From NCBI RefSeq assembly GCF_014647055.1, contig NZ_BMOL01000005.1, positions 1-64,000 on the forward strand: DNA of 64,000 bases. The letters are read 5' to 3'. Shown piece by piece: positions 19,130 through 44,345 of the stretch. Both the position numbers and the translations under genes were made by a program. This DNA comes from Deinococcus aerolatus. Lineage in GTDB: Bacteria > Deinococcota > Deinococci > Deinococcales > Deinococcaceae. Position 1 is the stretch's first letter. Every line of letters begins with the position of its first letter. The notes below the pieces were generated by a model. That model saw nothing but the letters and a program-made list of their open reading frames with translations. It had not been told where the DNA came from and searched no databases.

Positions 19130-21283
19130 ATGAAGGGGATCCCCTCCCCCGCCATTCCCGCCGCCCAGTGGCTGCTGGCCCCACCCGCCAGCCGCGAGGA
19201 ACTGCTGGCGGTGATGCGTCAGTGGCGGGTGTCGCCGCCGCTGGCGCAGGTGCTGCACGGGCGCGGCCTGACTCCGGCGCTGCTGGACCCGCCCCTGGCC
19301 CTGACACCCAACCCGGCGCTGCGCGAGGCGGCCCGGCACATCGTGGGGGCGGTCCAGAGCAAGAAGCGCATCCGTATCCATGGCGACTACGACGCCGATG
19401 GCGTCAGCGCCACCGCCGTGCTGGTGCTGGGGCTGCGGGCGCTGGGCGCGAATGTCCACGGTTTTATTCCCCACCGCCTGAACGAAGGCTACGGCGTCCA
19501 CCCCGACAAGGTGACCGAGCATGCCGAGAACTGCGACCTGCTGGTCACGGTGGACTGCGGCGTCAGCAATGTGGACGAGGTGGCCGCGCTGCTGGCGCTG
19601 GGCACCGAGGTCATCGTCACCGACCACCACTCGCCGGGACCCCGCTTCCCGGCGGCGCTGGTGGTGCATCCCCGCCTGACCGACGGGTACGACGCGGCCC
19701 TGCACAACCTGACCGGCGCGGGCGTGGCCTACCACCTGCTGTGGGCCATCCACGCCGAGCTGGGGCTGACTGAGCCCAGAGCGCTGAGCGCGCTGGCGAC
19801 ACTGGGCACCGTGGCCGACGTGGCGCCGCTGATCGGCGAGAACCGCGCCCTGGTGCGCGCCGGACTGGAGGCGCTGGAGACCACCGAACTGCCGGGCCTG
19901 CGCGCCCTGCTGGATTCCGGGCGAGTGCGGCGGCCCACGGCGCGCGACGTGGCCTTTGTGCTGGCCCCGCGCATCAATGCTGCCGGGCGGCTGGGCGAGG
20001 CCGACATCGCGCTGGAGCTGCTGACCACCGCCAGCCCCCACGAGGCCGGACGCCTGGCCGAGTACCTGGAAATCCGCAACGGTGAGCGCCGCAAACTGCA
20101 GGACGAGATGTTCGCGCAGGCGCTGCAGGTCGCGGACCCCGGCGATCCCGCGCTGGTGGTCACCCACCCCGACTGGCATGCGGGCGTGATGGGCATTGTG
20201 GCCAGCAAACTGGTGGAGACGTACCACAAGCCGGTGTTTATCGTGGCCCAGGGCAAGGGCTCGGTGCGCAGCACGCCGGGCATCAGTGCGGTAGAGGGGT
20301 TGCGGTACAGCGAGGACCTGCTGAAGCGGTACGGCGGGCACCCCGGAGCGGCGGGGTTCTCGCTAGACGAGGCGCAGTTCGGCGCCTTCCGCGAGCGCAT
20401 CCACGCCTACGTGCGGCAGTTCCCCGTTCCTGTCCCGCGCGTGCGGCTGGACGCGGCGCTGCCCACGCTGGGGGCCACCCACGAACTGGTGGACGGCGCC
20501 AGTGCCTTCGAGCCGTTCGGCGAGGGACACGCGCCTCCGCTGTGGCATGTGCGCGACGAGTTGACCGAGACCCGGCTGGTGGGAAAACGCGGCGACAGCC
20601 TGCAGTTCCGCGTCGGGGCGCTGCGCGGCATCAAGTACGGCGAGCACGGCGCCACGCCCGGCGAACGTGACCTGGCCACCGGACTGGTGCTAAGCGAGTG
20701 GCGCGGGCAGACCCGGCTGGAATACCACGCCCAGGCGTTACGCCCGCCTGCCGGGGTGGCGCTGGATGTGACCATCCAGGCGGGGCTGGACCTCCCCCGG
20801 CTGAACCCCAAAGACGCCATGCAGCGTCTGGGCGCCGGAGCCAGCGCCCACGCCACCCCGGCGGTGGCCGCGTACCTGCGTGACAACGTGCCGGGCGTGC
20901 AGCTGCTGGAGGCGGGCGAGGACTGGTCCGGCGGCGAGCTGATCCTGTACGCCCTGCCGGCCGAGGACGATCTGCGCCGCTGGCTGAGGGCGGGCGGCGC
21001 GGCCAGTGGAAACCGGGTGGCATTCGCGCTGGGGCCGAAGACCCTGTCTGAGCTGGAGGGCGCGCTGACCCGCCACCACCTCAGCGCGCCGCCCGCCAAC
21101 CCGCTGGCCGACGCCACCGCCGACGAGGCGCACATGACCCGCGCCGCCGACGCCTACCGCCGCTGGCAGTGGGCGCACCACTGGCGCACGCTGGACGACG
21201 CGGGCTGGGCAGCTTCCGTGTACGCCATGCTGGGCCTGGACGTGCCGAGTGGGCAGCCGGCAGAGCTGGCGCTGGGCGACTGA
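19130..21283 (+). CDS. recJ: Single-stranded-DNA-specific exonuclease RecJ
   Basis: RecJ degrades single-stranded DNA 5' to 3' in RecF-pathway repair, the main recombination route in Deinococcus, which lacks RecBC. The 717-residue protein has the DHH motifs in order: HGDYDADGVS (Asp86, Asp88, Asp90), TVDCGVSN, VTDHHS, GTVADVAPL, RINAAGRLG and the DHHA1 motif RYGGHPGAAGFSL. An OB-like segment follows. Beyond about residue 530 is a C-terminal extension with many acidic residues, longer than in E. coli RecJ and in line with the extra domain of Deinococcus RecJ. Confidence 0.96.
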   Translation: MKGIPSPAIPAAQWLLAPPASREELLAVMRQWRVSPPLAQVLHGRGLTPALLDPPLALTPNPALREAARHIVGAVQSKKRIRIHGDYDADGVSATAVLVLGLRALGANVHGFIPHRLNEGYGVHPDKVTEHAENCDLLVTVDCGVSNVDEVAALLALGTEVIVTDHHSPGPRFPAALVVHPRLTDGYDAALHNLTGAGVAYHLLWAIHAELGLTEPRALSALATLGTVADVAPLIGENRALVRAGLEALETTELPGLRALLDSGRVRRPTARDVAFVLAPRINAAGRLGEADIALELLTTASPHEAGRLAEYLEIRNGERRKLQDEMFAQALQVADPGDPALVVTHPDWHAGVMGIVASKLVETYHKPVFIVAQGKGSVRSTPGISAVEGLRYSEDLLKRYGGHPGAAGFSLDEAQFGAFRERIHAYVRQFPVPVPRVRLDAALPTLGATHELVDGASAFEPFGEGHAPPLWHVRDELTETRLVGKRGDSLQFRVGALRGIKYGEHGATPGERDLATGLVLSEWRGQTRLEYHAQALRPPAGVALDVTIQAGLDLPRLNPKDAMQRLGAGASAHATPAVAAYLRDNVPGVQLLEAGEDWSGGELILYALPAEDDLRRWLRAGGAASGNRVAFALGPKTLSELEGALTRHHLSAPPANPLADATADEAHMTRAADAYRRWQWAHHWRTLDDAGWAASVYAMLGLDVPSGQPAELALGD

Positions 21284-21287
21284 GGAT

Positions 21288-22319
21288 TCAGGGCAAGAGA
21301 GTGACGCGCCCCGCCGCCGGGTCCAGCTGCACCTCCGCACCGAAAGGCAGTGTCAGTTGCGGACTGGTGTGGCCGAAATCCACGTTGGCCACCACCGGCA
21401 GGTCTTCACGTCCCGCCTCGCGCAGGACGCGGCGGACCCAGCCGTACAGGTCCTGCACCAGCTCCGGCGTGTAACCCCGTGGGCGGGCCAGCATCACTCC
21501 GGCGGCGCGGATCAGGATGCCCTGCGCAGCGTAATTGCGCAACCAGTAGCCCACCTGACGCGGCGCGGGCACGTCCTCGCTGGTTTCCAGCGCCAGCACT
21601 GCCCCGTCCCACAGCTCCGGCGCGGGCCAGCCGGGCGTGCCGTTCAGCATGTCCAACACCTCCAGGCAGCCGCCCATCAGGTGACCCTGCGCCGGAGCGT
21701 CCCCCTGCAACCACTGCCAGCCGTTGCCAGGCGTGAAAGGACGACGCACCTCCTGCAAGGTTTCGTCGGCCCATTCGGTGGAATGCTCGGTCCATTCGGG
21801 GGCAGGCGCGAGGTCAAAGGACCGCGTCGGGTCCACCAGCACGCGGCGAAGGCCCTGCACCGTGAAGGGGTGCAGCCCGCCGTTCTCGGCCAGATCGGTC
21901 AGCAGCGCGGGGCCGTGGTAGGCCATCACCCCGGCCCGCAAGAAGGCCAGCAGCGTGACCGTGCTGTCACTGAAGCCCAGGAACGGTTTGGGATGGGCGC
22001 GGATCAGCTCCAGATCGAGGAAAGGCAGCAGCCGCACGCTGTCGTCGCCTCCAATGATGCTGAGCAGGCCGTCTATGGCCGAATTCTCCAGCGACCAGTG
22101 CAGATCGTCGGCACGGGCCTGCGGGTGGGCGTCCAGATATTCCGCGCCGCGCAGAGCGTTGGGGGCATTCACCACTTCCCAGCCAAACTCGTCGGCCACC
22201 TGCCGCACCCCGGCGCGGTAGCGGCCCATCACCTCGGTGACGAAGCCGCCCGACAGGCTCAGGGCAGCCACCCGCGAACCGGGCAGGAGGGGAGCGGGGC
22301 GGACAAACCGGGGCGTCAT
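21288..22319 (-). CDS. S66-family peptidase (LD-carboxypeptidase / MccF-like)
   Basis: S66 serine peptidases either recycle murein tetrapeptides (LdcA) or hydrolyse the amide of microcin C-type toxins (MccF). The 343-residue protein shows the nucleophile region KPFLGFSDSTVTLLA, the catalytic Glu in ALETSEDVP and the His in NVDFGHTSPQLTLPFGA. The IIGGDDSVRLLPFLD motif and the extra loop resemble MccF-like members more than housekeeping LdcA. -10 TACGCT (22326-22331) lies 6 nt before the ATG, a leaderless layout. The gene is convergent with recJ, with 4 bp between stops. Confidence 0.9.
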   Translation of the reverse strand: MTPRFVRPAPLLPGSRVAALSLSGGFVTEVMGRYRAGVRQVADEFGWEVVNAPNALRGAEYLDAHPQARADDLHWSLENSAIDGLLSIIGGDDSVRLLPFLDLELIRAHPKPFLGFSDSTVTLLAFLRAGVMAYHGPALLTDLAENGGLHPFTVQGLRRVLVDPTRSFDLAPAPEWTEHSTEWADETLQEVRRPFTPGNGWQWLQGDAPAQGHLMGGCLEVLDMLNGTPGWPAPELWDGAVLALETSEDVPAPRQVGYWLRNYAAQGILIRAAGVMLARPRGYTPELVQDLYGWVRRVLREAGREDLPVVANVDFGHTSPQLTLPFGAEVQLDPAAGRVTLLP

Positions 22320-22384
22320 CGGGCCAGCGTAAGGCAGAACCGGCGCCCAGCAAAGCAGATGTCCGCCTCGGCTGGCCTCCAGGC

Positions 22385-23527
<1,143 letters not shown>

Positions 23528-23735
23528 TTGGACCAGCCTAGAGCATTTGCGGGCCGGGGCAAAGCTGCGCGGCGGCAGGCTGCGGCGCGGCCACCGACGC
23601 CGCCCAGGCGACCTGACATCGCCCGCACCGCCACCACCCCTCCCCCTTGCCGAGGCCCCGCCGCGTTTGATAAAACCCCCTTCAGAGACTTTCCAGAGCC
23701 TGTGCCGCAGCGTGGCCCAGACAACTCCCCGGCCC

Positions 23736-23765
23736 TTGACAGCCGAGGCGGGGCGCGGCTATACT
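23736..23765 (+). promoter_or_regulatory. Near-consensus promoter of rpoBC with a long leader
   Basis: TTGACA (23736-23741), an 18-bp spacer and TATACT (23760-23765) form one of the strongest promoters in the window. Transcription would start near 23772, leaving a leader of about 240 nt before rpoB. The leader contains a hairpin, GCCTTTT/AAAAGGC (23954-23976). It also holds a short GTG frame (23771-23830, 19 codons, MANQDGSG) placed 5 nt after the -10. The rest of 23528-23735 shows no gene. Confidence 0.85.
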
Positions 23766-24011
23766 CTCCTGTGGCCAACCAGGATGGGTCTGGCAGGAGC
23801 GAATTGGTACTCTCCAGTTTTCAAAATTAACACCCCACAACAGGAACGCAGCCGGGAAGGTTGCGGGTCCTGATTGCGCCATTTCTGGGTTCCCGTCTTC
23901 ACGTTTCCACTTCCGTCTTCTGGTTTCAATCTGCGGTACGCCGCATGACAGGCGCCTTTTTCTGCCCCGAAAAGGCCGTGAGCAACACAGCAGGGTGCGC
24001 GCGAGGTGTGC

Positions 24012-27467
<3,456 letters not shown>

Positions 27468-27581
27468 TGCGCTGCCCCCAAGGTCCACCGGTCTGACCGC
27501 CACAGCGCCTCTTCCCCGAGCCTCTGACGGCCAGACCGCCCAGCAGTCCGACGGTTCAACAAGAACTCCCAAGGAGTTTCA

Positions 27582-32237
<4,656 letters not shown>

Positions 32238-32287
32238 GCTAACAGTTCAGTGCAGCAGGCTGAAGGCGAAAGCTGAAGGCCAACATG

Positions 32288-32320
32288 AAAAGCCCCCACC
32301 CGTTACAGGTGGGGGCTTTT
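32288..32320 (+). terminator. Intrinsic terminator of rpoBC (bidirectional)
   Basis: A perfect 13-bp stem pairs AAAAGCCCCCACC (32288-32300) with GGTGGGGGCTTTT (32308-32320), loop 7 nt. The symmetrical A/T flanks let it also serve the convergent gene. Confidence 0.95.
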
Positions 32321-32371
32321 CGTGTTGTGGAATGGGGGTGATGACAAGATCATCCCGGCGCAGGCAACCGT

Positions 32372-33523
32372 TCATTCCTCCAGCAGTCGCCGCCCCAGCG
32401 CCGTGTAGGCCGTGTCGTCGGTGGGCGGGTGGGTCAGGCCCGCGCGGGCATCCCGCAGCAGCTTTTCCAGCGGCAGCGCGGCGTTCAGGGCCGCCCCCCC
32501 CGCCGTACGCGAGGCCAGATCGGTGGCGTGGACTGCCGCGTTCGTCGCGTGCGCCTTGGCTGCGCCGATGCCCGGCACAGCAGTCGCGCCGGGATCGGCG
32601 TCCCAGCGGGCGGCGGCCTCCAGCAGCAGCGCCCGCGCGGCCTGCAAGGAAGTGGCGATGCGGCCCACGTTCTCCTGAATGCGTGGCAGGGTGGCAATGG
32701 GGGCGCCCAGCGCGGTGGGCACACGCACACGGGCGTAATCACTGACGGCGTCCAGTGCGGCGAAACCCACGCCCAGGTAGGTGGCCGCAATCGCCGTCCA
32801 GAACCACGCGCTGCTGGCCGGCTGGCCGGGCGCGGGCGGCGCGTGCAGGCCCGCCGGCGCGTCCGTGAACACCACGTCGTGGCTGCCGCTACCGCGCAGG
32901 GCCAGCGCCCCCTGCCAGGTGGGTTCAATGCGCACGCCAGGACCGGTCATGTCCACCCAGTAGCGGCCCACCTGCCCGTCCGGCGTGGCGGCGGTGACAA
33001 GCGCCCAGCGCAGGGCACGCACCCCGGTAGACCACGTTTTGCGGCCCGTAACTCGCCAGCCGCCGCCCCCAAAGTCCGTCCCTTCCGGCACGGCGCGGGT
33101 CTGCGGCAGGCCGCCGCGCGAGGGACTGCCCAGCTCGGGTTCGCTGGCCAGGGCATTGAGCAGCTCGCCGCGCTCCCCAGCCACGGCCACGGCGTGCAGC
33201 AGCGGTTCGGGCAGCGTCCGTCCCTGAAACGCCGCGCCCGTCACATGGCCGTGCATTGCCAGCACCAGGGCGAGGCTGGCGTCGGCCGTGCCCAGCGCCA
33301 GCTGTGCCCGCGCGAACTGGGCGAGGCCGGCCCCCAATCCGCCCCGGCTTTCAGGAACCGCCAGACGGGTGTAGCCGGAGGCCGACAGCGCCCCGGCGGC
33401 CTCCGGCGTCACGTCCTGGGCCGCCTCACAGGCCGGGGCGTGCTGGCGAATGGCGGCGGCGGCACGGTCCACAACGTCGGCCTGTGCGGGGGTCAGTTCG
33501 GAGAGCAGGTGCAGGAAGGTCAC
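32372..33523 (-). CDS. Acyl-CoA dehydrogenase-fold protein (DszC-like)
   Basis: The 383-residue protein has the acyl-CoA dehydrogenase architecture: an all-alpha N-terminal domain, a central beta domain (WRVTGRKTWSTGVRALRWALV) and a C-terminal helical bundle. It lacks the YEGT catalytic Glu motif and resembles the DszC/flavin monooxygenase branch. It may therefore be an oxygenase or an atypical dehydrogenase. The start GTG 33523 is chosen because TACCCT (33530-33535) lies 6 nt upstream, giving a leaderless transcript; a 10-residue longer frame is rejected. It is convergent with rpoC. Confidence 0.8.
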   Translation of the reverse strand: MTFLHLLSELTPAQADVVDRAAAAIRQHAPACEAAQDVTPEAAGALSASGYTRLAVPESRGGLGAGLAQFARAQLALGTADASLALVLAMHGHVTGAAFQGRTLPEPLLHAVAVAGERGELLNALASEPELGSPSRGGLPQTRAVPEGTDFGGGGWRVTGRKTWSTGVRALRWALVTAATPDGQVGRYWVDMTGPGVRIEPTWQGALALRGSGSHDVVFTDAPAGLHAPPAPGQPASSAWFWTAIAATYLGVGFAALDAVSDYARVRVPTALGAPIATLPRIQENVGRIATSLQAARALLLEAAARWDADPGATAVPGIGAAKAHATNAAVHATDLASRTAGGAALNAALPLEKLLRDARAGLTHPPTDDTAYTALGRRLLEE

Positions 33524-33576
33524 ACCCCCAGGGTAGCGGCTGACGGCCCCCACGCCTGTATTCCGCCCCGCCGGAC

Positions 33577-34671
<1,095 letters not shown>

Positions 34672-34747
34672 CCCGGCAGTCTACGGGGCCGGGTCCACGC
34701 TCAGGCCGGGCCACGGCTTGCCGCGCCCTTTAGAGTCTGGGCGGCGC

Positions 34748-35074
34748 TCAGTGGACGCGCACGCCCTTGGTCAGCGGTTGCTTGCGGACCCAGGCGACAA
34801 AACGCTGAACCTCCTCATTGGCCAGCAGGGCCTCGACGGTGTTCAGCTCGCCGGCCAGCTGTCCATTGCTGAAGGTCTTTTGCAGGTAGCCCTGGCAGGC
34901 CGCGCACATCCGCACCGTGGGAATGTCGCCCAGCCTGACACCCTGGCGCCGCCCCTGCGATTTGGGCACCAGATGGTGATCGGTCATGTTGGGGGCCTCG
35001 CGGCCACACAACACGCAGGGGTCGGCGGCTTTGGGCGGGGCGTACCAGCTGGGATCGGGTTTGTTGCGGGCCAT
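34748..35074 (-). CDS. HNH-endonuclease-like zinc protein
   Basis: The 108-residue protein has a treble-clef HNH layout: PCVLCGREAP, then TDHHLVPKSQG, then MCAACQGYLQKTF. Two Cys pairs bracket the HH core. Residues after about 70 form a helical tail (VEALLANEEVQRFVAWV). Many such short HNH proteins have no tested nuclease activity. -10 TATGCT (35082-35087) lies 7 nt before ATG 35074, which fixes the start. The divergent thyA promoter is 60 bp away. Confidence 0.8.
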   Translation of the reverse strand: MARNKPDPSWYAPPKAADPCVLCGREAPNMTDHHLVPKSQGRRQGVRLGDIPTVRMCAACQGYLQKTFSNGQLAGELNTVEALLANEEVQRFVAWVRKQPLTKGVRVH

Positions 35075-35157
35075 GCCCGACAGCATAGGGCCAGCAGGCG
35101 GCCTGACCCCTCCCTGCCTTTCCACTCCCTCCCCCTCCCTTTGCCTACACTGTGGCC

Positions 35158-35952
35158 ATGCAGCCCTACCTCGACCTGATGCGGCAGATTCTGGACCACG
35201 GGGCGGTCAAGACGGACCGCACCGGCACCGGCACCCGCAGCATTTTTGGCGCGCAGCTGCGCTTTGACCTCACCCAGGGGTTTCCGCTGGTCACCACCAA
35301 GAAGATTCACCTGAAGTCGGTGATCCACGAGCTGCTGTGGTTCCTGTCCGGCAGCAGCAACGTCGGGTATCTGCAGGACCACGGCGTGAAGATCTGGGAC
35401 GAATGGGCAGGCGCGGACGGCGAACTTGGCCCGGTCTACGGCGTGCAGTGGCGCAGCTGGCCCACCGCGGACGGGCGGCAAATTGACCAGATCCGGCAGG
35501 TGGTGCAGCAGATCAAGACGAATCCCAATTCCCGCCGCTTGATCGTCAGCGCGTGGAACGTGGGCGAGATCGAGCAGATGGCCCTGCCGCCCTGCCACGC
35601 GCTGTTCCAGTTCTACGTGGCGGACGGCCGCCTGAGCTGCCAGCTGTACCAGCGCAGCGCCGACGTGTTTCTGGGTGTGCCGTTCAACATCGCGTCCTAC
35701 GCGCTGCTGACCCTGATGATTGCGCAGGTGTGCGGCCTGGAACCGGGTGAGTTCGTGTGGACCGGCGGCGACTGTCACCTGTACAGCAATCACCTGGAAC
35801 AGGCCCGCGAGCAACTGTCGCGCGATCCCAGACCCCTGCCCACCATGCACCTGAACCCGGAGGTGAAAGACCTGCTACAGTTCAGATACGGGGATTTCAA
35901 ACTCACGGGCTATGACCCCCACCCACACATCAAGGGGGTGGTGGCGGTTTGA
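35158..35952 (+). CDS. thyA: Thymidylate synthase
   Basis: ThyA methylates dUMP to dTMP using methylene-tetrahydrofolate and releases dihydrofolate. The 264-residue protein has the catalytic Cys146 in [30 protein letters not shown] and the folate-binding end. Length equals that of E. coli ThyA. The start is fixed by TACACT (35146-35151), 6 nt before ATG 35158. The stop overlaps folA as TTGA, so the enzyme that makes dihydrofolate and the one that recycles it are co-translated. Confidence 0.98.
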   Translation: MQPYLDLMRQILDHGAVKTDRTGTGTRSIFGAQLRFDLTQGFPLVTTKKIHLKSVIHELLWFLSGSSNVGYLQDHGVKIWDEWAGADGELGPVYGVQWRSWPTADGRQIDQIRQVVQQIKTNPNSRRLIVSAWNVGEIEQMALPPCHALFQFYVADGRLSCQLYQRSADVFLGVPFNIASYALLTLMIAQVCGLEPGEFVWTGGDCHLYSNHLEQAREQLSRDPRPLPTMHLNPEVKDLLQFRYGDFKLTGYDPHPHIKGVVAV

Positions 35953-36485
35953 CCCTGCCCCACTTGACCCTGGCCCACCTGAGACACCCACGTCTGACCT
36001 TCGTTGTGGCGATGGCGGAAAACCGCGTGATCGGCCGGGACGGTGACCTGCCGTGGCGGCTGCCCGCCGATCTGGCGCACTTCAAGCGGCTGACCGTGGG
36101 CAAACCCGTGATTATGGGCCGCAAGGTCTACGACTCGATTGGGAAACCGCTGCCCGACCGACTCAACATTGTTCTGACGCGCAATCCAGCGTTTCAGGCC
36201 CCCGGCTGCGTCGTTGTCCACTCGCCAGAGGAAGCGCTGGCGGCAGCAGGCGACACCGCTGACGTCATGATCATCGGCGGCGAGGACATTTACCGTCTGT
36301 ATCTGCCCCAGGCGGACCGGGTGGAACTGACCGTGGTTCACGCGGAGATCGGAGGTGACACGTTCTTTCCCGAACTGCCCGGAGAGTGGACGGAAACGGC
36401 GCGGCGCGAGCGGGCGGCGGACGAACGCAACCCGCATGCCCTGAGTTTCCTGACCCTGGACCGGGTCCCCCACCCGCAGGGCTGA
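35949..36485 (+). CDS. folA: Dihydrofolate reductase
   Basis: DHFR reduces dihydrofolate to tetrahydrofolate with NADPH. The protein shows [31 protein letters not shown] with the substrate-binding Asp/Glu region, [25 protein letters not shown] and IIGGEDIY. It is 178 residues if TTG 35949, overlapping the thyA stop, is the start. The true N-terminus could be a few codons later (TTG 35964), because the conserved region begins only at RLTFVVAM. It forms a functional pair with thyA. Confidence 0.95.
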   Translation: MTLPHLTLAHLRHPRLTFVVAMAENRVIGRDGDLPWRLPADLAHFKRLTVGKPVIMGRKVYDSIGKPLPDRLNIVLTRNPAFQAPGCVVVHSPEEALAAAGDTADVMIIGGEDIYRLYLPQADRVELTVVHAEIGGDTFFPELPGEWTETARRERAADERNPHALSFLTLDRVPHPQG

Positions 36486-36590
36486 GGCTTCTGAGGAAGG
36501 GTCCACCCGTCCGGGGGCAGGGGGCGGTCATTAGCCGGAACCCGCACACCAGCCACGGACAAGGTAGGTCCGAAATAGTGCTTTCCACGC

Positions 36591-36620
36591 TTGTTCGCTG
36601 TGCCATAGAGCTGGTAAACT
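36591..36620 (+). promoter_or_regulatory. Promoter of der
   Basis: TTGTTC (36591-36596), an 18-bp spacer and TAAACT (36615-36620) lie upstream of der. A TTG at 36628, 7 nt after the -10, is in frame with der and would add 35 residues. AAGGAG before ATG 36733 makes the shorter form more likely, with a leader of about 105 nt. Confidence 0.55.
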
Positions 36621-36732
36621 GTACCTCTTGTACTCCGCACCTGTTCGCCACGTCGGCGAGAACCACAGGGCGGGGATCGGCGGGAAAGCCCCTGACGCCG
36701 GGGCTGACCGAAACCGAAGGAGCGTTAGAAAA

Positions 36733-38058
<1,326 letters not shown>

Positions 38059-38070
38059 GCCAGCCAACGT

Positions 38071-38110
38071 AAAACGGCGTTCACCCAAGTGGCGGGTTGA
38101 ACGCCGTTTT
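38071..38110 (+). terminator. Intrinsic terminator of der (bidirectional)
   Basis: A 13-bp stem pairs AAAACGGCGTTCA (38071-38083) with TGAACGCCGTTTT (38098-38110) around a 14-nt loop. Confidence 0.9.
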
Positions 38111-38128
38111 CCCTTTCAGACTGGTCAC

Positions 38129-38545
38129 ATGGCTGAAAAAAAGTTGGCTGACCTGTCGGACCAGATGCGCAAGATCGACATTGCCATGCTCTCCACCCAC
38201 AGCAAGGGGGGCAACATCGCCGGGCGGCCCATGAGCAACAACGGACAGGTGGAGTACGACGGCACCTCGTACTATTTCACCTACGAGGCCGCGCACACCG
38301 TGGGCGAGATCGAGGCGGACCCGAAGGTCTCGCTGGCTTTTATGGGCCAGAAGGGCTTCTCGGTGGCGGTGGAGGGCAAGGCCACCCTCAGCCGCGACAG
38401 GGCCAAGATGCAACAGCACTGGTCCCCGGACCTGGACAAGTGGTTCAAGAACGGCATCGACACCCCGGACATCGTGATGATCCAGGTGGACGCCACCCGC
38501 GTGCACTACTGGGACGGCGAGGACGAGGGCGAGATCAAGCTGTAA
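38129..38545 (+). CDS. Pyridoxamine-phosphate-oxidase-like general stress protein
   Basis: The 138-residue protein matches the flavin-binding split-barrel family of general stress proteins: MLSTHSKGGNIAGRPMSN, YFTYEAAHTVGEIEADPKVSLAF, VAVEGKATLSRD and the C-terminal TRVHYWDGE. These proteins bind FMN or FAD; their cellular role is not settled and they should not be called PdxH. It lies between two terminators and so is a single-gene transcript. CAGACT 6 nt before the ATG is a weak leaderless -10. Confidence 0.88.
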   Translation: MAEKKLADLSDQMRKIDIAMLSTHSKGGNIAGRPMSNNGQVEYDGTSYYFTYEAAHTVGEIEADPKVSLAFMGQKGFSVAVEGKATLSRDRAKMQQHWSPDLDKWFKNGIDTPDIVMIQVDATRVHYWDGEDEGEIKL

Positions 38546-38563
38546 CCGGCCACTGCCGTCCGT

Positions 38564-38604
38564 GAAAAGGCCAGCGGGAGACACGCTCCTCCGCCGGCCT
38601 TTTT
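38564..38604 (+). terminator. Intrinsic terminator of the stress-protein gene
   Basis: AAAAGGCC (38564-38571) pairs with GGCCTTTT in 38595-38604, with further pairing of GCGG/CCGC inside. Six T residues end the structure. Confidence 0.85.
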
Positions 38605-38614
38605 TATGGGCGTG

Positions 38615-40408
<1,794 letters not shown>

Positions 40409-40644
40409 CGGGGGAGTATGCCCGCCGCACCTGACCCGGTTCTGTGCGGATTGTCCCCCCGGCACTTCACCAACGCTTCCGACATGGGGTGGGCGGGGGG
40501 GACGGGCGTTCCAGTGGATTCTGCATGGCTGGAAGCCCTGGCCGCAGGACAGCGGAGACGCAGGTGGCCGCGCCCCTCACCGGCACCCCGCAATGTCCGC
40601 ATTCATTCCAAACTTTTGGGGTCCCTGCGGCATAGACTGGGCAC

Positions 40645-40694
40645 ATGTCGCAGCGCGCAAGAAACGCCCGTGCAGCCGCCGGTGAAAGGCCCGC

Positions 40695-40698
<4 letters not shown>
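40645..40698 (+). CDS. Leaderless upstream ORF overlapping the ftsH start (17 residues)
   Basis: -10 TAGACT (40633-40638) is followed after 6 nt by ATG 40645. The frame MSQRARNARAAAGERPA ends at TGA 40696-40698, overlapping ATG 40695 of ftsH as ATGA. GAAAGG inside the last codons can serve as the ftsH ribosome binding site. The layout repeats that seen at prfA. The peptide is very basic (four Arg) and has no known family. Confidence 0.5.
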
Positions 40699-42566
<1,868 letters not shown>

Positions 42567-42670
42567 GCCTGGGGACCCCGCCTGCTGAACAGACCCCACC
42601 CCTGACGGTGGGGCGTCTGGCAGCCCGGGCAGCCTCTGAGGTTCGAGGCCCTGTCCGGCGCCCCGCGGCC

Positions 42671-43290
42671 TCAGTCCCAGTCCCACTCACGCCAGTCGCT
42701 GGCCCTGGCCTTGCCCTTGCTGGGCGATGATTCGGCCACCTGCTCCGGCGGGGCTGGGTGCGGGGAGGGGTACCACGGGTAGGCGGCGGCCAGCGCCTCG
42801 TCCAGCCGTTCGCGCAGCAGTTCGGCCAGCCGGGCCTCCTCGCGCGCGGTCAGTTTTGGAATCTCGCGCCTCAGGCGGTCCAGCGCCGCGTCCAAGCCCG
42901 CCAGATACGGCCCGCGGGCCTTCCTGACCGCACCTTTGCGTAGCGGTTCGGGGAGGATGCCGGGGGTATAGGACCCCGCCGCCGCTTCCAGCAGGGCGGC
43001 TCGTCTGGCCTCGCGGACGGCGCGGTTGCGCTCGGCGCGTTCGCGGGCGTCGGCGGCGCGGGCCTGGGCCGCCAGAAAGGTGTCGTCGCGCTCTACTTCC
43101 ATCACGCGGGCCTCGGCGTACAGCTTGACGGGGGGCAGGCGGCGGCGGCCCATCCGCAGGCCGTTGGGCCGGGTCCCGTCATGCTCGCCCAGGAAGCGCG
43201 CGATCAGCGTGGGCGTCCAGCCCCGGTCCTTGAGGTCCTGCGTTGCCAAAAAACCCGGCGGGTTCAGCGGCGGTCTGTCCTTGCGCTCAC

Positions 43291-43294
<4 letters not shown>
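42671..43294 (-). CDS. Hypothetical protein with an HTH-like N-terminal segment
   Basis: The 207-residue protein begins with a segment resembling a DNA-binding helix-turn-helix: DLKDRGWTPTLIARFLGEHD, then RLPPVKLYAEARVMEVE. A long Arg/Ala-rich helix (about 70-100) and a second helical region (about 130-180) follow. Similar short RGWTPxLIxxFLG modules occur in uncharacterised actinobacterial and deinococcal proteins, so I give no name. The ATG overlaps the stop of the GNAT gene as ATGA, so the two are co-translated. Confidence 0.65.
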
Positions 43295-43872
<578 letters not shown>

Positions 43873-43954
43873 GACGCCATGATTCCAGACCGGACGGGCT
43901 GCGGGTGAGAGCGGCGATCCAGTGGGCTGGGCCGCTGAACGGAGCTGCCGCTGC

Positions 43955-44341
43955 TCACCCCGTCCCCGTGACCCAGCGCCACAGCGGCGGGGCCAGCGTC
44001 ACCAGCCCCACCACCAGCGCCCCGGCGGCGGCCACCAGCACCGCCCCGGCGGCGGCGTCCTTGGCCACTCTCGCCAGCGGGTGCGGGTCAGGACTGGTCA
44101 GGTCCACCACCGCCTCCACGGCGGTGTTCACCAGTTCCAGCGCCAGCACCAGGGCGCAGGCCAGGGCAACCGGAGCCAGTGGAACGCGCAGCGCCGCCGC
44201 CAGGGCCAGCGCCGCCGCACCGGCCCAGACCTCGATACGGAAGTTGGCCTGCGAGCGGTAGGCGTGCCGCACGCCAGTCCACGCGAAGCCTGCCGAACGC
44301 CACCAGCGCCGGGGGTTCAGGGCCGAGCCGTCCGAGCGCAC
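43955..44341 (-). CDS. dgkA: Diacylglycerol kinase / undecaprenol kinase
   Basis: The 128-residue membrane protein belongs to the DgkA family of small integral kinases. It has a basic N-terminus, three membrane segments (about 36-52, 54-72, 98-120) and the signature LELVNTAVEAVVDL with catalytic Glu, followed by RVAKDAAAGAVLV. Gram-positive-type members phosphorylate undecaprenol. GTG 44341 lies 4 nt after the ybeY stop; the long upstream frame into ybeY is rejected. The order phoH-ybeY-dgkA is conserved in many bacteria. Confidence 0.9.
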   Translation of the reverse strand: MRSDGSALNPRRWWRSAGFAWTGVRHAYRSQANFRIEVWAGAAALALAAALRVPLAPVALACALVLALELVNTAVEAVVDLTSPDPHPLARVAKDAAAGAVLVAAAGALVVGLVTLAPPLWRWVTGTG

Positions 44342-44345
44342 GCTG

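Noticed and set aside
36628..36732. Der with a 35-residue N-terminal extension from a leaderless TTG
   Set aside because: The TTG is well placed after the -10, but Der proteins start directly at the G1 domain and ATG 36733 has its own AAGGAG.
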